64,000 bases of DNA. It comes from Terrirubrum flagellatum. GTDB taxonomy: Bacteria; Pseudomonadota; Alphaproteobacteria; Rhizobiales; Beijerinckiaceae. Under the pieces are notes generated by a model. It was given only the letters and a program-made list of their open reading frames with translations. It searched no databases and was not told where the DNA came from. The translations under genes were made by a program, and so were the position numbers. Of the stretch, positions 52,683 through 61,159 are shown piece after piece. Within the stretch, counting starts at the first letter, position 1. Each line of letters begins with the position of its first letter. The DNA lies in assembly GCF_022059845.1 (NCBI RefSeq), contig NZ_CP091851.1:248001-312000 (forward strand), given 5' to 3'.

Positions 52683-53666
52683 ATGGCGACGCTTCCGATC
52701 CCGAAACGCCTGCTGATCGCCGTCGGCGGCAACGCCACACACCCCGAAAATATTTCCGGCACCTCGCAGGAGCAGAAGGACATCGCCGATCGCACGGCGC
52801 AGGCGCTGCTGCCGATCGCGCAGATGGATAATTATCTCGTGATCACCCATGGCAACGGGCCGGTGGTCGGGAAAATCCTGATGCGGCAGGCGCTGACCCG
52901 TGATCGCATCCCGCCGATGACGCTCGACATCTGCGTCGCGCACAGCCAGGGCGGCATCGCCTACCTGCTCGTGCAGGCGCTGGAGAATGCGCTGCGCGAG
53001 GCGGATACGCCGCGCCATGTCGCCTGCCTGCTGACGCAGGTCGAGGTCGATGCGAATGATCCGGCCTTCCAGAATCCGACGAAGCCCGTCGGTCCCTTCT
53101 TCACAGAGGAACAGGCGAAGGGCGTCGCTGAAGAACTGGGATGGCTGATGAAGGAGGACGCCGGCCGCGGCTGGCGCCATGTGGTGCCGTCGCCGAAGCC
53201 GAAGCATATCTGCGATATCTCGCTGGTGCGGGCGCTGGCGCAGCGCGCCATCGTCATCGCTGGCGGCGGAGGCGGCATTCCTGTCGTGCGCGGCCCGAAA
53301 GGCGTGCGCCATGGCGTCGCCGCGGTCATCGACAAGGACCTTACCTCTGCGCTGATGGCGAATGTGCTGAAGATCGAAACGCTGGCGCTGCTGACGGCGG
53401 TGCCGCAGGTCGCAATCAATTTCGGCAAACCCGATCAGGAATGGCTGAAAGTGGTCTCGCTCAGCGAGATGAAGCGTTATCTGGCCGAGGGGCAGTTTCC
53501 GCCGGGCAGCATGGGGCCGAAGGTCGAGGCCGCGATCCGCTTCATCGAAGGCGGCGGCGAGCGCTGCATCATCGGCGCGCTGGAGCAGGCGCGCGACGCG
53601 ATCACAGGCGCGGCCGGCACGCATATCGTCGCGGATCATGCGCTTGCGGCGATGCGGGCGGCATGA
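52683..53666 (+). CDS. arcC: Carbamate kinase
   Basis: The 327-residue enzyme converts carbamoyl phosphate and ADP to ATP, CO2 and ammonia. Landmarks: RLLIAVGGNATHP (N-terminal), YLVITHGNGPVVGKILM, DICVAHSQGGIAYLL, VIAGGGGGIPVVRGPKG and VIDKDLTSALMANVL. Full length. In the oxamate pathway, carbamate kinase (AllK in E. coli) harvests the carbamoyl phosphate released by the transferase, which fits the operon exactly. It is not associated with arginine deiminase genes here. Confidence 0.95.
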   Translation: MATLPIPKRLLIAVGGNATHPENISGTSQEQKDIADRTAQALLPIAQMDNYLVITHGNGPVVGKILMRQALTRDRIPPMTLDICVAHSQGGIAYLLVQALENALREADTPRHVACLLTQVEVDANDPAFQNPTKPVGPFFTEEQAKGVAEELGWLMKEDAGRGWRHVVPSPKPKHICDISLVRALAQRAIVIAGGGGGIPVVRGPKGVRHGVAAVIDKDLTSALMANVLKIETLALLTAVPQVAINFGKPDQEWLKVVSLSEMKRYLAEGQFPPGSMGPKVEAAIRFIEGGGERCIIGALEQARDAITGAAGTHIVADHALAAMRAA

Positions 53667-54514
53667 GGCTTCGCGTCGCGCGGCTTGGGCCTTTCGCGCG
53701 CCGGTTTCTTGAGACGCATCAGGCAGCGCGCGTCAGCGCCATGTTCGCGCGCAGCCTTCATCTCGAAGCTGATCAGGATGCGCTTTGCATCGTCGATGCT
53801 TCGCTTGGCGACGGCGCGCTGAACGCCGTGCTTGAGGCGCCTTTCGGCGCGCTTCGAGAGATCGCAGTGGGCGCGCCTTGCATTCTGCACGGCGGCGTCA
53901 TCGTGATCGCCGGCGCAGACGAAATCGCTTTTGGAGATGCGAGCGAATGGCGGCCTCCGCAGATGCGCGCTGTACCGCAACGACAGACGCTCGATGCGCT
54001 GCTCGAAGCCGCACTTTCAATGGCGCCGCGCGAAGGCGTATTCCGCGCCGCGCTTGATCCTGATTTCAGCGTCAATGATCTGATGACGCGGGCGCTGGCG
54101 GCGAGAATTGCAGCGCTGCGTGAATGGATGGCCGAACGGCTGAAAGCGTCTCAAATTCAAAGTGATCCGCCAGTCACGGGGCTTGTCGGTCTGGGTTCGG
54201 GCCTGACGCCGGCTGGCGATGATTTCATCGGCGGCGCGATGATCGCGCTGCATGGGATCGGCCGCGTCGATGCAGCGCGCGAAGTCGCCGACGCGATCTC
54301 ACGTCTCGGCGATGGCGCGACGACGATCCTCAGCCGCGCGATGCTGCGCGCCGCGGCGGAAGGCGTCGGCGGCGCCGCACTTCACGAAGTTCTTTCGGCG
54401 CTGGGCGATGACGATATTCCGCGCGCCGTCGCGCTGCTGTCTGATATCGATCGCATTGGTCATACGTCGGGGTGGGATGCGCTGGCGGGCGCGATCGCTG
54501 CGTTGCGGCTTTAG
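53663..54514 (+). CDS. ylbF: DUF2877 protein (YlbF/AllH-like), oxamate carbamoyltransferase subunit
   Basis: The 283-residue protein begins at ATG 53663, which overlaps the carbamate-kinase stop (ATGA); an open frame upstream is a shadow of that gene. The signature VGLGSGLTPAGDDFIGGAMI (about 172-191) and the end motif GHTSGWDALAGAIAA match DUF2877. E. coli YlbF (AllH) is of similar length and is the third subunit in the reported oxamate carbamoyltransferase. With DUF1116 and FdrA all three parts are present, in an order (tail, ylbE, fdrA, kinase, ylbF) different from that recalled for E. coli. Confidence 0.9.
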   Translation: MRLRVARLGPFARRFLETHQAARVSAMFARSLHLEADQDALCIVDASLGDGALNAVLEAPFGALREIAVGAPCILHGGVIVIAGADEIAFGDASEWRPPQMRAVPQRQTLDALLEAALSMAPREGVFRAALDPDFSVNDLMTRALAARIAALREWMAERLKASQIQSDPPVTGLVGLGSGLTPAGDDFIGGAMIALHGIGRVDAAREVADAISRLGDGATTILSRAMLRAAAEGVGGAALHEVLSALGDDDIPRAVALLSDIDRIGHTSGWDALAGAIAALRL

Positions 54515-54538
54515 TCCCGAGCTTCCCTCTTTCTCGCC

Positions 54539-54617
54539 GTCATCGCCGGGCTTGACCCGGCGATCCAGAAGACTCTGTCAGTTCTCACTGGATGGCCGGG
54601 TCAAGCCCGGCCATGAC
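54539..54617. repeat. 79-bp double-hairpin repeat (GTCATxGCCGGG family)
   Basis: The arms 54539-54568 and 54588-54617 are inverted copies with two mismatches in 30. Each arm also folds on itself (CGCCGGG/CCCGGCG in one, GGCCGGG/CCCGGCC in the other), and the two mismatches keep each arm's own pairing. It is a widespread alphaproteobacterial intergenic element and separates the convergent DUF2877 and ABC genes. Confidence 0.85.
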
Positions 54618-54649
54618 ATCTGGAAAGAGTCCGAGGAAAACGAAACTCC

Positions 54650-55345
54650 TCACACCTCCAGCCATTCCTTCCGCAGCTTCTCGTTCGCCCGCAATTCACC
54701 CGGCGTTCCCTCGAACACGACGCGGCCATGGCCCATGACGTAAAGCCGCTGCGAGATGTCGAGCGCGAGCGCAAGCTTCTGCTCGACGAGAAGGATGGCG
54801 ACGCCGCGCTCCGCGATCGTGCGGATGAGATCGCCGACCTGCTTCACGATCAGCGGCGCGAGGCCCTCGGTTGGCTCGTCGATCATGATGAGATCGGGAT
54901 CGCCCATCAGCGTGCGGCCGATGGTGAGCATCTGCTTTTCGCCGCCGGAGAGCACGCCGGCTTCGGTGTCCGCGCGGCGGGCGAGATTGGGAAACATGTC
55001 GAGGATATGATCGGGCATCCATCCCGCTTTCTTCTTGGGATTCTTCATGCCGAGCAGCAAATTCTGGCGCACAGTCAGCGTCGGGAAGATGTCGCGATGC
55101 TCCGGGACATAACCAAGGCCCAAGCGCGCGATGCGATGGCTTGGCCAACCCGCGATTTCCTGTCCATTGAAGCGGATCGATCCACGCGGCCCGACCTCGC
55201 CCATGATCGACTTGACCGTGGTTGAACGGCCGACGCCGTTGCGGCCGAGCAGGCTCACCACTTCGCCCTTGGCGACATCGAGATTGACGCCCTGCAGGAT
55301 GTGGCTCTTGCCGTAATAGGCGTGGAGGTCGCGGACTTCGAGCAT
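54650..55345 (-). CDS. livF: Branched-chain amino acid-type ABC transporter ATPase (LivF/UrtE-like)
   Basis: The 231-residue ATPase starts at ATG 55345, overlapping the LivG stop (TGATG). Walker A reads GRNGVGRSTT: the invariant lysine is arginine R40. The signature LSGGEKQML, Walker B LIMIDEPTEGLAP and H-loop region LLVEQKLALALD are normal. It is the second ATPase of a HAAT-family importer. A Lys-to-Arg change in Walker A usually weakens ATP hydrolysis, but this substitution may be a subfamily trait. Confidence 0.9.
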   Translation of the reverse strand: MLEVRDLHAYYGKSHILQGVNLDVAKGEVVSLLGRNGVGRSTTVKSIMGEVGPRGSIRFNGQEIAGWPSHRIARLGLGYVPEHRDIFPTLTVRQNLLLGMKNPKKKAGWMPDHILDMFPNLARRADTEAGVLSGGEKQMLTIGRTLMGDPDLIMIDEPTEGLAPLIVKQVGDLIRTIAERGVAILLVEQKLALALDISQRLYVMGHGRVVFEGTPGELRANEKLRKEWLEV

Positions 55346-56127
55346 CAGCCGCAATCCGGTTGCGCGACGACGGCGATTGGCTGTTCGCTCTCTTCGCCGA
55401 GATAGGCTTCGCGCACTTTCGGGTTGGCGCGGATTTCCGCCGGCGGGCCGGACGCGATGATCTGGCCATAGACCAGCACGGAAATGCGATCGGCGAGGCC
55501 GAACACGACGCCCATGTCATGCTCGACGATGAGGAGCGTGCGATCCTGCGTCACATCGCGGATGAGCGACACCGCGCGCTCTGTCTCGGCGTGGCTCATG
55601 CCGGCGGTGGGCTCGTCGAGAAGAATGACAGACGCGCCGCCGGCGATGGTGACGCCGATCTCGAGCGCGCGCTGGTCCGCATAGGAGAGCAGGCCGGCTG
55701 GCATATTGCGCAGAGGGGCCAGCCTGATGAGGCCGAGAATCTCGCGCGTGCGTTGGTCGACGTCGCCGTAGGAGTCGATCGAGCGCCAGAAGGCGTAGCG
55801 ATGGCCGAGCGACCATAGCACGCCGCAGCGGATATTCTCGAACACCGACATGTTGTGAAAGATGTTGGTGACCTGAAACGAACGCGACAGGCCGCGCCGG
55901 TTGATCGCGAAGGGCTTCTTGCCCGCGATGGATTCGCCGTTGAGCTTGATGTCGCCGCTTGACGGCGCGAAGGCGCCGGACATCAGGTTGAAAAGGGTGG
56001 ATTTGCCGGCGCCGTTCGGACCAATGATCGCATGGCGCTCGCCCTTCCTGACGGCGAGGTCGACGCCCTGAATGATCTTCGCCGAGCCGAAGCTTTTGGT
56101 CAGACCGATGAGTTCAAGCGCGTTCAT
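55345..56127 (-). CDS. livG: Branched-chain amino acid-type ABC transporter ATPase (LivG/UrtD-like)
   Basis: The 260-residue ATPase has an intact Walker A GPNGAGKST (about 37-45), FQVTNIF at the Q-loop, the LivG-type signature LSYADQRALEIGVTI, Walker B VILLDEPTAGMS and the H-loop in VEHDMGVVF. Its start ATG 56127 overlaps the LivM stop. The long N-terminal frame to 57048 is only a shadow of livM. Start and stop overlaps on both sides show tight coupling of the livHMGF order. Confidence 0.93.
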   Translation of the reverse strand: MNALELIGLTKSFGSAKIIQGVDLAVRKGERHAIIGPNGAGKSTLFNLMSGAFAPSSGDIKLNGESIAGKKPFAINRRGLSRSFQVTNIFHNMSVFENIRCGVLWSLGHRYAFWRSIDSYGDVDQRTREILGLIRLAPLRNMPAGLLSYADQRALEIGVTIAGGASVILLDEPTAGMSHAETERAVSLIRDVTQDRTLLIVEHDMGVVFGLADRISVLVYGQIIASGPPAEIRANPKVREAYLGEESEQPIAVVAQPDCG

Positions 56128-57350
56128 GCGGCGGCGCCCGCTTCGCGCTCGGCGGCGCGCTGCATCGTGATCTTCAGCGCTGCGCCGGCGCCGAGCAACG
56201 CAAGCGTGATGATCCACGCGGTCACGCTCGTGATTGGCAGGCTTGCGCCAAAGAGAAAGAGCGGTCGCGCGCCGTTGCGCCAGCGCACAATCATCTCGAT
56301 CAGGATGATGGCGCCGAAGCCGAGCGCGAGCTTCGCCGCCGCGCCGCCGAGGAAGCGCGGCAGGAAACCGCCCCATCCCGTCGCTGCGAGCTTCGCGCGT
56401 CCGGCGTGGATCATGCCGGCGAAGCCGCCGGGCGCGAACATCACGATGAGCACGAACACGCCGCCAACATAGAGCTGCCAAGCCTGGGTATAGTCCGACA
56501 GCATCGACTGCATGAGCGTGAGAAACACGGTGCCGAGAATAGGCCCGTGAAACAGGCGCACGCCGCCGATGAAAGTCGCGATCAGCACGGCGGCGGAGGG
56601 AAAGGCGCTGAGCGATTCCGGCGTCATGATCTCGTAGTTCACCGCGCCCATGCCGCCAGCCAATCCGGCGAAGCCGCCCGAGATCATGAAGACGAGATAG
56701 CGCACGCGCTGCGGATCGAAACCGACGAACTGAACGCGTTCGGGATTGTCGCGCACCGCATTCGCAAGACGCCCGAGCGGCGTCTTCGTGAAGGCCCACA
56801 TGGCGAAGGCGGCGATAAACAGCCATCCCGCGATGAACCAGTAGACCCGTCCCGGCGCTCCCATCTGCAATCCGAACAGCAATGGGCCGGATGTGCGGTC
56901 GCCGGAGATTCCCTCTTCGCCGCCGAACAACGCCTTGAACATCAGGCCTGCGGCAGCGACGAGTTCGCCGACGCCGAGCGAGATCATGGCGAAGGGCGTG
57001 CCGGCGCGGCGGCAGGAGAACCAGCCGATCAACGCCCCCGCCGCCCATCCGCCCATGAAGCCGATGATCGGCGTCAGCGGCGCCGGGATCGGCAGTCCCG
57101 CCGATTTCACGGCGGCAAGCAGATGGATCGTCGCATAGCCGCCGAGCCCGTAATAAACGGCGTGGCCGAAGGAGAGCATGCCGGTCTGTCCCAGCAGCAT
57201 GTTGTAGGAGAGCGCGAACACCGCGTTCACGCCGATCGCGTTCATCAGCACGAGCGCTGTACGTGTCGGAAAGAGATACGGCAGCGCGATCAGAATCAGC
57301 GCGAAGCCGAGCCAGGGAAGAAGTCGTGTCAGCGTCGAGGGATGCCTCAC
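56124..57350 (-). CDS. livM: Branched-chain amino acid-type ABC permease (LivM/UrtC-like)
   Basis: A 408-residue inner-membrane permease with about ten helices, starting at GTG 57350, which overlaps the LivH stop (GTGA). LSYNMLLGQTGMLSFGHAVYYG is the family motif, and RLFHGPILGTVFLTLMQ lies in the cytoplasmic coupling loop. The C-terminus after about residue 320 carries an extra hydrophobic stretch (FLGGAAAKLALGFGAIILIEM, 20-residue windows) longer than typical LivM. Confidence 0.92.
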   Translation of the reverse strand: MRHPSTLTRLLPWLGFALILIALPYLFPTRTALVLMNAIGVNAVFALSYNMLLGQTGMLSFGHAVYYGLGGYATIHLLAAVKSAGLPIPAPLTPIIGFMGGWAAGALIGWFSCRRAGTPFAMISLGVGELVAAAGLMFKALFGGEEGISGDRTSGPLLFGLQMGAPGRVYWFIAGWLFIAAFAMWAFTKTPLGRLANAVRDNPERVQFVGFDPQRVRYLVFMISGGFAGLAGGMGAVNYEIMTPESLSAFPSAAVLIATFIGGVRLFHGPILGTVFLTLMQSMLSDYTQAWQLYVGGVFVLIVMFAPGGFAGMIHAGRAKLAATGWGGFLPRFLGGAAAKLALGFGAIILIEMIVRWRNGARPLFLFGASLPITSVTAWIITLALLGAGAALKITMQRAAEREAGAAA

Positions 57351-58285
57351 GTCTCGCGCACTCCCATCAGGCCGCGCGGCCTGAAGATCAGCATCAGCAC
57401 GAGCAGCACGAAGGGCAGCATCGGGCCGATCTGCGCCAGCGTGATGCGGCCGATATCGCTCGTTGGTCCGAGCGCGACCCCGAACAATCGGAAGAAGTCG
57501 GCGACCGAGGCGTCGATCGAGATCGCCGCCGTCTGCATCACGCCGATGATCATCGCGGCGATGAAGGCGCCGGCGAGCGAGCCCATGCCGCCGACCACGA
57601 CGACGACGAAGACGATCGGGCCGAGCGCCAGCGCCATCGACGGCTCGGTGACGAGTAGCGCGCCGCCGATCACGCCGGCGAGTCCCGCCAGCGCGCAGCC
57701 AACGCCGAACACGCTCATGAAGATCAGCGGCACATTGTGGCCAAGCGCGCCGACCATATGCGGATGGGTCAGCGCCGCCTGCACGAGCAGTCCAAGCCGC
57801 GTCTTCTTCAGCATGGCCCAGAGTCCGACGAGCATGGCGACTGCGACGACCATCATGAAGATGCGGAAGGCGGGATAGGTGGCGCCGAAGAGCGAGAACA
57901 GCGGACGCGCGAGCTCCGGCGGCGGACGATAGGCGACCGAGGTCTTGCCCCAGACGAGCTTCACCACCTCCTCGATGAGATAGGCGAGGCCGAAGGTGAA
58001 GAGGAGTTCGGCGACATGGCCGTTTTCATGCACCTTGCGCAGGCCGAAACGTTCGACCAGCGCGCCGACGAGCCCGACGAGAACGGGCGCAAGAAAGAGC
58101 GCCACCCAGAAATTCGAGACGCCGCCGATCGCATAGGCGAAATAGGCGCCGAGCATATAGAAGCTGGCGTGCGCGAAATTCAGCACGCCCATCATCGAGA
58201 AGATCAGCGTCAGGCCGCTCGACAGCATGAACAGCAACAGGCCGTAGAGAAGCCCGTTGAGCAGCGTGAAGACAATGACTTCCAT
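57347..58285 (-). CDS. livH: Branched-chain amino acid-type ABC permease (LivH/UrtB-like)
   Basis: A 312-residue permease with about eight helices. LNGLLYGLLLFMLSSGLTLI and GVLNFAHASFYMLGAYFA give the LivH signature; VVGGMGSLAGAFIAAMIIG is the conserved loop. ATG 58285 follows AAAGGGG. It is the first membrane gene after the binding protein, 79 bp downstream of it. Confidence 0.93.
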   Translation of the reverse strand: MEVIVFTLLNGLLYGLLLFMLSSGLTLIFSMMGVLNFAHASFYMLGAYFAYAIGGVSNFWVALFLAPVLVGLVGALVERFGLRKVHENGHVAELLFTFGLAYLIEEVVKLVWGKTSVAYRPPPELARPLFSLFGATYPAFRIFMMVVAVAMLVGLWAMLKKTRLGLLVQAALTHPHMVGALGHNVPLIFMSVFGVGCALAGLAGVIGGALLVTEPSMALALGPIVFVVVVVGGMGSLAGAFIAAMIIGVMQTAAISIDASVADFFRLFGVALGPTSDIGRITLAQIGPMLPFVLLVLMLIFRPRGLMGVRET

Positions 58286-58364
58286 CCGTCCCCTTTCCGG
58301 AGGCAGTCAGCAACGAATGCGCGAAAGCTCCGGCGACGCGCCGCCGCCGGAGCCTGATCGGTTC

Positions 58365-59594
58365 TCAGCTTGCCGGACGCTTCATCTGGCAGGTGGTCGC
58401 GGCCGCGGTCTTGTCGGCTTCGACGCGCAGATCGGTCTGGAAGCCGAAGGGCGTGTTGTCGACCGTGCGCTTCGCCTTGTCCGACAGGGTCGAGATGAAC
58501 ATCGGCATCAGGATCTGGTGATTGTCCTTGCGCATTGTGATCTTGCCGGTCGGAGAGTCGATGCTCATGCCTTCGAGCTTCAGCGCCACCGCTTCGGCGT
58601 CGACGCTTTTCGCCTCGTTCATCGCTTTCGCCACCATCTCCATCGCGTTCTTGATGCGGAGATAATAGAGGTCCTGCTTCACCGTCTTCTCATAATCGTC
58701 CATGAACGCGTCGAGATTCATGCCGTCGATATTCTTGTGGAACTCGGTGACCTGCTTGACATAGCCGACCGCCGCCTTGCCCATCGCAGTCGGCGCGCCG
58801 AGGCCGCCGCCGTAATAGGTGAGAACAGGCACGGTGTAGCCTGAATCCATCGCCGCCTTGATCAGCAGCGTCATGTCCGTGCCCCAGTTGCCGGTGATGA
58901 GCACGTCAGCGCCGGCGGCGCGCATCTTGGTGATGTAGGGCGCGAAATCCTTCACGCGGCCGAGCGGATGCAGCTCATTGCCGACGATCTCCATGTCGGG
59001 CCTTTTCGCCTTGATCATGCGCCCTGCTGCGGCGGAGACTTGCTGGCCGAAACTGTAATCCTGACCGAGCACATAGGCCTTCTTGAGATTGGGCTGCGTC
59101 TTCAGCCAGTCGGTGATGATCTCCATCTTCATGTCGGAGTCGGCATCGAAGCGGAAATGCCAGAAGCTGCATTTGTCGTTGGTGAAGACAGGATCGACCG
59201 CGGCGTAGTTGATGAACAGGACGCGGTCCTTCGGATTGCGCTCGTTGTGTTTCTCGACCGCCTCGATCAGCGCGGCGGCGAGCGCGGAGCCGTTGCCCTG
59301 CGTGATGTAGCGCGCGCCCATATCGATCGCTTTCTCGAGCTGGACCAGCGCTTCCTTGGGATTCATCTTGTTGTCGAGACCAATGATCTCGAGTTTGCGC
59401 CCGTTGACGCCGCCGGCCGCGTTGATCTTGTCGGCCATGTATTTGTAGTGGTTCAGGCCCTGCTCGCCGACATCGGCGAAGGCGCCTGAGAGCGGGTCGA
59501 TATAGGCGATCTTCACAGTGTCCTGGGCGCGGGATGGTCCGGTCCAGATGAAGGCGGCCGCCAAGGCGGCGCCGACAAGCCATGGCTTGCGCAT
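58365..59594 (-). CDS. Branched-chain-type ABC transporter substrate-binding protein
   Basis: A 409-residue secreted protein started at ATG 59594 (GGAGG upstream). The signal peptide ends at PSRAQ; the mature part begins DTVKIAYIDPLSGAFADVGE, a Peripla_BP_6 pattern with Leu/Ile/Val-BP fold. VYVLGQD-like text appears as AYVLGQDYSFGQQV and GADVLITGNWGTDMTLL. Ligands of this class include branched amino acids, amides, urea and dicarboxylic or aromatic acids. The convergent carbamoyltransferase operon makes a nitrogen compound such as oxamate or its precursor a fair guess, unproven. Confidence 0.9.
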   Translation of the reverse strand: MRKPWLVGAALAAAFIWTGPSRAQDTVKIAYIDPLSGAFADVGEQGLNHYKYMADKINAAGGVNGRKLEIIGLDNKMNPKEALVQLEKAIDMGARYITQGNGSALAAALIEAVEKHNERNPKDRVLFINYAAVDPVFTNDKCSFWHFRFDADSDMKMEIITDWLKTQPNLKKAYVLGQDYSFGQQVSAAAGRMIKAKRPDMEIVGNELHPLGRVKDFAPYITKMRAAGADVLITGNWGTDMTLLIKAAMDSGYTVPVLTYYGGGLGAPTAMGKAAVGYVKQVTEFHKNIDGMNLDAFMDDYEKTVKQDLYYLRIKNAMEMVAKAMNEAKSVDAEAVALKLEGMSIDSPTGKITMRKDNHQILMPMFISTLSDKAKRTVDNTPFGFQTDLRVEADKTAAATTCQMKRPAS

Positions 59595-59956
59595 CGTTCG
59601 TTCCTCCATGGGGCCGGTCCGTTCATGCGGCCGGCTTCATTCAGCATTGGGAGGAGGATCGAGCCGCCTCCGATGAGCGCATGATGCATGCCAGCCCCGC
59701 GCAAGAAAAGCCCGGCTGGGGCGAAAATCCTGTCCCGGAGCGCCTCCAGGCGCCTAAATCGTAACCAAGGGTTAACCATGACGAAGGCTTGATAAACCTG
59801 CTCTAATCGTCTGAATGCGGCTGGCAGGCCGAAACGCCCTTGTTTGGACAGATTCCCGGGCAAGAGGCCCTGCCATCGACCGGCGTCCGCGCCGCCGGCG
59901 CATCGAATGGCGCGAACCCGCCTCGCCGCCGCAGGCGCACGGACCAAGGCTGACTC
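59595..59956. other. Divergent intergenic region between the ABC operon and tolQ
   Basis: The 362-bp gap holds no convincing gene. It must contain the promoters of the ABC operon (minus) and of tolQRAB (plus). The only distinct motif found is a CtrA-like site at 59761-59776. The remainder is GC-rich with short imperfect inverted repeats. Confidence 0.6.
59761..59776 (+). promoter_or_regulatory. CtrA-like binding site upstream of tolQ
   Basis: GTAA, seven bases, TTAAC. The CtrA consensus is TTAA-N7-TTAAC, so only the first base differs, and the sequence continues as TTAACCAT, a strong half site. It lies 180 bp before the tolQ start. CtrA control of division genes is established in alphaproteobacteria; here it is predicted only. 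Confidence 0.45.
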
Positions 59957-60676
59957 ATGAATCCTGTTGAACCGATTTCGTCCGATCTGTCGCTGTGGAC
60001 GCTGTTCTGGCACGCCCACATCGTCGTGAAGTTCGTGATGCTTGGCCTGATCGCTGCGTCGATCTGGTGCTGGGGCGTCATCATCGACAAGACGATCCTC
60101 TACGGCCGCACCCGGCGCGCCATGAATGAGTTCGAGGACGTGTTCTGGTCCGGCCAGTCGCTGGAAGACCTCTATCGCAGCCTGTCCGAGACCCAGCCGC
60201 GCGGCATGGCGGCCGTGTTCGTCGCCGCCATGCGGGAATGGAAGCGCACCTTCGAGAACGGCGCGCGCTCGATGCATGGCCTCGCGAGCCGCATCGACAA
60301 GGTGCTCGACGTGACCATCCAGCGCGAGGCGGAGCGGCTTGAATCGAAGCTGCTGGTGCTCGCGACCATCGGCGCCTCGGCGCCGTTCATCGGCCTGTTC
60401 GGCACGGTGTGGGGCATCATGAATTCGTTCCAGTCGATCGCCGCGTCGAAGAACACGTCGCTCGCGGTCGTCGCGCCTGGCATCGCGGAGGCCCTGTTCG
60501 CCACGGCCGTCGGCCTCTTCGCCGCGATCCCGGCGGTCATCGCTTACAACAAGCTGCAGGCGGAAGCGTCGAAGGCGACCGGCCGTCTCGAAAGTTTCGC
60601 CGACGAATTCTCCGCCATTCTGTCCCGCCAGATCGACGAGGCGCGCTCGCACCCGTCCGATCGGCAGGCGGCGTAA
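59957..60676 (+). CDS. tolQ: TolQ: Tol-Pal inner-membrane proton channel subunit
   Basis: A 239-residue MotA/TolQ/ExbB protein with three membrane segments: about 17-40 ([20 protein letters not shown]), about 140-165 ([20 protein letters not shown]) and about 178-205 ([20 protein letters not shown]). The [14 protein letters not shown] and [17 protein letters not shown] blocks are the family channel motifs. TolQ-TolR form the proton-driven stator that energises TolA during outer-membrane invagination. First gene of tolQRAB. Confidence 0.96.
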   Translation: MNPVEPISSDLSLWTLFWHAHIVVKFVMLGLIAASIWCWGVIIDKTILYGRTRRAMNEFEDVFWSGQSLEDLYRSLSETQPRGMAAVFVAAMREWKRTFENGARSMHGLASRIDKVLDVTIQREAERLESKLLVLATIGASAPFIGLFGTVWGIMNSFQSIAASKNTSLAVVAPGIAEALFATAVGLFAAIPAVIAYNKLQAEASKATGRLESFADEFSAILSRQIDEARSHPSDRQAA

Positions 60677-60688
60677 GGAGCTCGCGCA

Positions 60689-61144
60689 ATGGCGATGGCG
60701 ACAGGCGTCGCTGGCGGAGCCGGCGGCCGCAGACGAGGACGCAGAGGCCGCGGCATGAAGCCGATGGCCGACATCAACATGACGCCGTTCATCGACGTCA
60801 TGCTCGTGCTGCTGATCATCTTCATGGTGGCGGCGCCTTTGCTGACGGTCGGCGTGCCGCTCGACCTGCCGCAGACGCGCGCCGCTCCGCTCAATATCGA
60901 CAAGCAGCCGGTCACGGTGTCGATCAATGAGCGCGGCGAGGTGTATATCGGCGACAGCAGGCTGACCGACGATGCGCTCGTGCCGCAGCTCCAGACGGCG
61001 GCGAAGCAGGGGCTTGAGGAGCGCATCTATGTGCGCGCCCACAAGAAGGTCGATTACGGCCGCGTCGCCCAGATCATGGCGACCATCACCCAGGCGGGCT
61101 ATAAAAAGGTCGCACTCGTGACCGAGCCTGATCCGAAGACCTAG
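60689..61144 (+). CDS. tolR: TolR: Tol-Pal stator subunit
   Basis: A 151-residue ExbD/TolR protein with AAGGAG before ATG 60689. A basic, glycine-rich start (residues 1-25) precedes the single helix, which carries the essential Asp: [20 protein letters not shown] (Asp about 36). The periplasmic domain continues to [10 protein letters not shown]. It follows tolQ by 12 bp. Confidence 0.96.
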   Translation: MAMATGVAGGAGGRRRGRRGRGMKPMADINMTPFIDVMLVLLIIFMVAAPLLTVGVPLDLPQTRAAPLNIDKQPVTVSINERGEVYIGDSRLTDDALVPQLQTAAKQGLEERIYVRAHKKVDYGRVAQIMATITQAGYKKVALVTEPDPKT

Positions 61145-61159
61145 AGGCCGGCGAGGGGC

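Noticed and set aside
56128-57048. Fusion of an Arg-rich domain to LivG
   Set aside because: It is an open shadow frame of livM. The LivG homologous start is the ATG at 56127, which overlaps the livM stop.
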